DNA from: a bacterium
GTDB taxonomy: Bacteria > SAR324 > XYD2-FULL-50-16
Direction: 5' to 3'
DNA length: 50,226 nt
Assembly: GCA_018830885.1 (NCBI GenBank)
Contig: JAHJRI010000269.1
Span: 1 to 50,226, forward strand
Shown: piece after piece, positions 48,163-50,226 of the stretch
Numbering within the stretch: the first letter of the stretch is position 1
How the letters are laid out: each line of letters opens with the position of its first letter
Program-made: the position numbers and the translations under genes
Notes under the pieces: model-generated
Database searches by the model: none
Told to the model about the DNA's origin: nothing
Seen by the model: only the letters and a program-made list of their open reading frames with translations

Positions 48163-50181
48163 ATGTTCAACATGCCATTGACCCTTCGAAAACCGGATCG
48201 GGATGTTTCTGCAATAGAACGCATCGCGCCGAAGATGGGGTTCAAAAAAATGCATATCGCCGCATGGCTGTTTCTGTGCGGCATTCTGATAGCCGCCATG
48301 CCAGCCCAGGCGCTGCCGGATGGTCTTGCGGATGCAGAGCCTGTTCACCTTACCGATGGCTGGCAGTATCAATGGGGGAATTTGTCCTCAAATGAAGCTG
48401 GATTGCCGGTCCAGATCAGCGAGATCATGCGCAGAGAATGGAAACCATTGAAAAAACTGGGTTGGCCCTCTGACAGAAAAGAGCACACCAATCTCTGGCT
48501 GCGCGTCCGCCTTCCACAGGAAGGAGATTGGAAAGACCCGACGCTTTTTATTTCTGACAGTATACAGGTTTTTACAATATATCAGGAAGGCCGTCCCATC
48601 TATCATTTTGGAGACCCGAACTCTCCAGACAGAGAAAAAGTGAAAGGCTTCCGGTGGCATATCGTTCCTTTAGAGCCGGGTTATCAGGGTAAAGAGCTGG
48701 TGTTCAACATTTTTTCCCTGGGCAACTTTAAAGGGATCATGGATCAAGTGGTCCTGGGTGCCAGAGCAGATCATATTCAAAAACTGATCCTCAATGACAT
48801 CGATAATGTGGTTGCTATCGCACTGATGATGATTATCAGCGTGTTTATGTTTGTTCTTTATTTCCAGAATACGGCGGAAAAACTGTACCTGACCACCGGA
48901 CTATACTCATTTCTGGTCTGTTTTACTCATTTTGCAATCAGCCCGATAAGACAATTCGTCATTGATGATCCCACCATCTGGTTTCGAGTGCTCGTATTGA
49001 CCATCGGTTTTTGCTGGGTTGTTGTTGGACTTACCATCGAACTGATGTTTGGACCATCAACCAAGAAAATCTTTCGTCGAATCTGGCAGATATGGCTTGT
49101 TTTCTCCATTTGGATTTCTCAGTTTGCCATCTTCTTGACATACAGTTCACTGTATGAATTTGTCTATTTCTTCCTGGCGGTCATCACTGAACTGGTCTGG
49201 ATCAGCTTGATCATGCAAAGGGTGTTCAAACAGGACCGGGAAGCCAAAATTCTGATTTGTGGTATTGTATTTTCCCTCATGGTCGAGTTGTCATTTGATT
49301 TTATTATTTTAATGGGATTGTCCTCTAATCCGCCGCTTCTGGTTCACTGGGGTGATATTGTTCTGCTGACCTCGATATCGATCGTTCTCGCCCTGCGATA
49401 TAGGGGTGTATACACCCAATTGAAGATTTATAATGTACAGCTTCAGCAGGAGATCACGGATCATCGAAAAACTGAACTGGAGCTACAGAAATACAAGCGC
49501 AGTCTGGAGGATCAGGTAGAAGAACGGACCCGGGATCTTCATCAAACGAACAGCCAGCTCATCCAGGAAATCACAGAGCATAAACTGTCTGAGGAAAAAC
49601 GGATTGAACTGGAAAAACAGTTATTTCAATCTCTAAAAATGGAGGCTATCGGTACGCTGGCCAGGGGTATCGCCCACGACCTGAATAATTCTCTGGGTGT
49701 CATGCTCGGCTATACAGAGCTTCTCCTTGACAATCAACCCGGTGAAAGTGAGGAAAAATCAAGTCTTGAACAAGTATACCTGGAAGGGGAGAGAGCCGCT
49801 GACCTGGTACAACAGATTCTTACCTTCAGCCGCGTCTATGAAAATGAGCTGAAACTGATTTCGATTGCCCCTTTACTCAAGGAAAGCATAAAGATGATGC
49901 GAACCACCCTGCCGCCCAATATTCAGATCAATGAATCATTCACCGCAGCGTGTCCGCCGATTCTGGCGGACACAACACAACTTCATCAGGTCATCATGAA
50001 TCTATGCACCAATGCCAGCCATGCGATGAAGGAAAAGGGGGGGGTGTTGGATATCAGTCTGGAGGAAGTGTCTGCGAAGGCCATTCAGACACCGGTTCCG
50101 GAATTGATGGAAGGAACCATGCCTATCCGGTTAACACAGGTGTATTCGTGCACAAATCGCTGTAAATCGCCCTGTAAATGA
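48163..50181 (+). CDS. Membrane histidine kinase, catalytic domain truncated
   Basis: The 672-residue protein opens with a hydrophobic export segment (HIAAWLFLCGILIAAM), a periplasmic 7TMR-DISM-like sensor domain (about 50-215), seven helices (about 223-425), a coiled coil (about 425-490), and a HisKA domain with GIAHDLNNSLGVMLGYTELL (His near residue 507). The kinase domain has the N box (HQVIMNLCTNASHAM) but then reads MPIRLTQVYSCTN and stops at 50181. The G1 (DxGxG), F and G2 boxes that should follow are absent, so it is cut before the ATP lid. The downstream 45 bases are not kinase sequence, so an insertion or deletion junction lies near 50135. The start is uncertain: ATG 48163, 48235 or 48250. 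Confidence 0.82.
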   Translation: MFNMPLTLRKPDRDVSAIERIAPKMGFKKMHIAAWLFLCGILIAAMPAQALPDGLADAEPVHLTDGWQYQWGNLSSNEAGLPVQISEIMRREWKPLKKLGWPSDRKEHTNLWLRVRLPQEGDWKDPTLFISDSIQVFTIYQEGRPIYHFGDPNSPDREKVKGFRWHIVPLEPGYQGKELVFNIFSLGNFKGIMDQVVLGARADHIQKLILNDIDNVVAIALMMIISVFMFVLYFQNTAEKLYLTTGLYSFLVCFTHFAISPIRQFVIDDPTIWFRVLVLTIGFCWVVVGLTIELMFGPSTKKIFRRIWQIWLVFSIWISQFAIFLTYSSLYEFVYFFLAVITELVWISLIMQRVFKQDREAKILICGIVFSLMVELSFDFIILMGLSSNPPLLVHWGDIVLLTSISIVLALRYRGVYTQLKIYNVQLQQEITDHRKTELELQKYKRSLEDQVEERTRDLHQTNSQLIQEITEHKLSEEKRIELEKQLFQSLKMEAIGTLARGIAHDLNNSLGVMLGYTELLLDNQPGESEEKSSLEQVYLEGERAADLVQQILTFSRVYENELKLISIAPLLKESIKMMRTTLPPNIQINESFTAACPPILADTTQLHQVIMNLCTNASHAMKEKGGVLDISLEEVSAKAIQTPVPELMEGTMPIRLTQVYSCTNRCKSPCK

Positions 50182-50226
50182 CAATAGCGGGCGGCCAAGG
50201 GTACAGCCGACGTGGTCGGCTATCTA

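Noticed and set aside
1..50226. tRNA, rRNA, riboswitch or replication origin
   Set aside because: No cloverleaf-type TTCGA-containing end, rRNA stretch, recognised riboswitch aptamer or DnaA-box cluster was noticed by eye on either strand.

Overview
The window looks like chromosomal DNA of a Gram-negative bacterium, most plausibly a Desulfobacterota (deltaproteobacterial) lineage with an accessory aerobic chain. This is inferred from gene content: indolepyruvate:ferredoxin oxidoreductase, an alternative complex III (ACIII) next to a cbb3-like oxidase, a radical-SAM enzyme, Tat-exported redox proteins, and many dispersed palindromic repeats. No rRNA, tRNA, CRISPR array or complete insertion sequence was seen.

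Layout. 1-5250: tail of a cysteine-synthase-family gene, a small membrane ORF, a DOMON protein, iorAB, and galM on the minus strand. 5250-8400: a gene-poor stretch with a YpeA-type acetyltransferase and a DCC-family protein among three kinds of palindromic repeat. 8395-22683: the main functional unit, a respiratory cluster actB-actC-actD-actF-actA-ccoN-ccoO/P-ccoS plus two small membrane genes, actE and a CcoI-type copper ATPase, facing two minus-strand accessory genes (UreH/SafE-type membrane protein and FixH/YtkA-like protein). Together these should take electrons from quinol through ACIII and cytochromes c to a haem-copper oxidase, with copper delivery encoded alongside. The gene order differs from canonical actABCDEF.

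23290-32990: mostly single metabolic and transport genes: beta-carbonic anhydrase, DHCW cupin, SemiSWEET, CorA and MgtC-type magnesium genes, an NYN/PIN-like protein with a duplicated C-terminal module, a phosphatase, a deaminase fusion, a beta-hydroxyacid dehydrogenase, a divergent TrpF homologue and a GFA protein whose stop codon lies in a repeat. 33250-41280: small membrane protein, SSAT-like acetyltransferase, a MarR remnant, a Tat-exported nitroreductase-fold lipoprotein, rsgA, lepB, an AlkA-like glycosylase, acyl-CoA dehydrogenase, thioesterase and pirin. 41570-50226: LysR regulator, an AAA ATPase with its own promoter, a radical-SAM protein, an AEC transporter, a TerB/LETM1-like protein and a membrane histidine kinase that ends before its catalytic ATP-binding motifs.

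The most unusual feature at the DNA level is three families of palindromic repeats: a 95-175 bp hairpin element in seven copies, an 88-bp palindrome in two copies, and a 54-bp palindrome with its half-units forming two local arrays. None carries a transposase here. At the protein level the main oddities are the rearranged ACIII/oxidase cluster, an ActB that keeps the four-cysteine motif of molybdopterin enzymes, an ActA whose last haem motif is CX3CH, and an IorA whose two ferredoxin motifs both lack the second cysteine.
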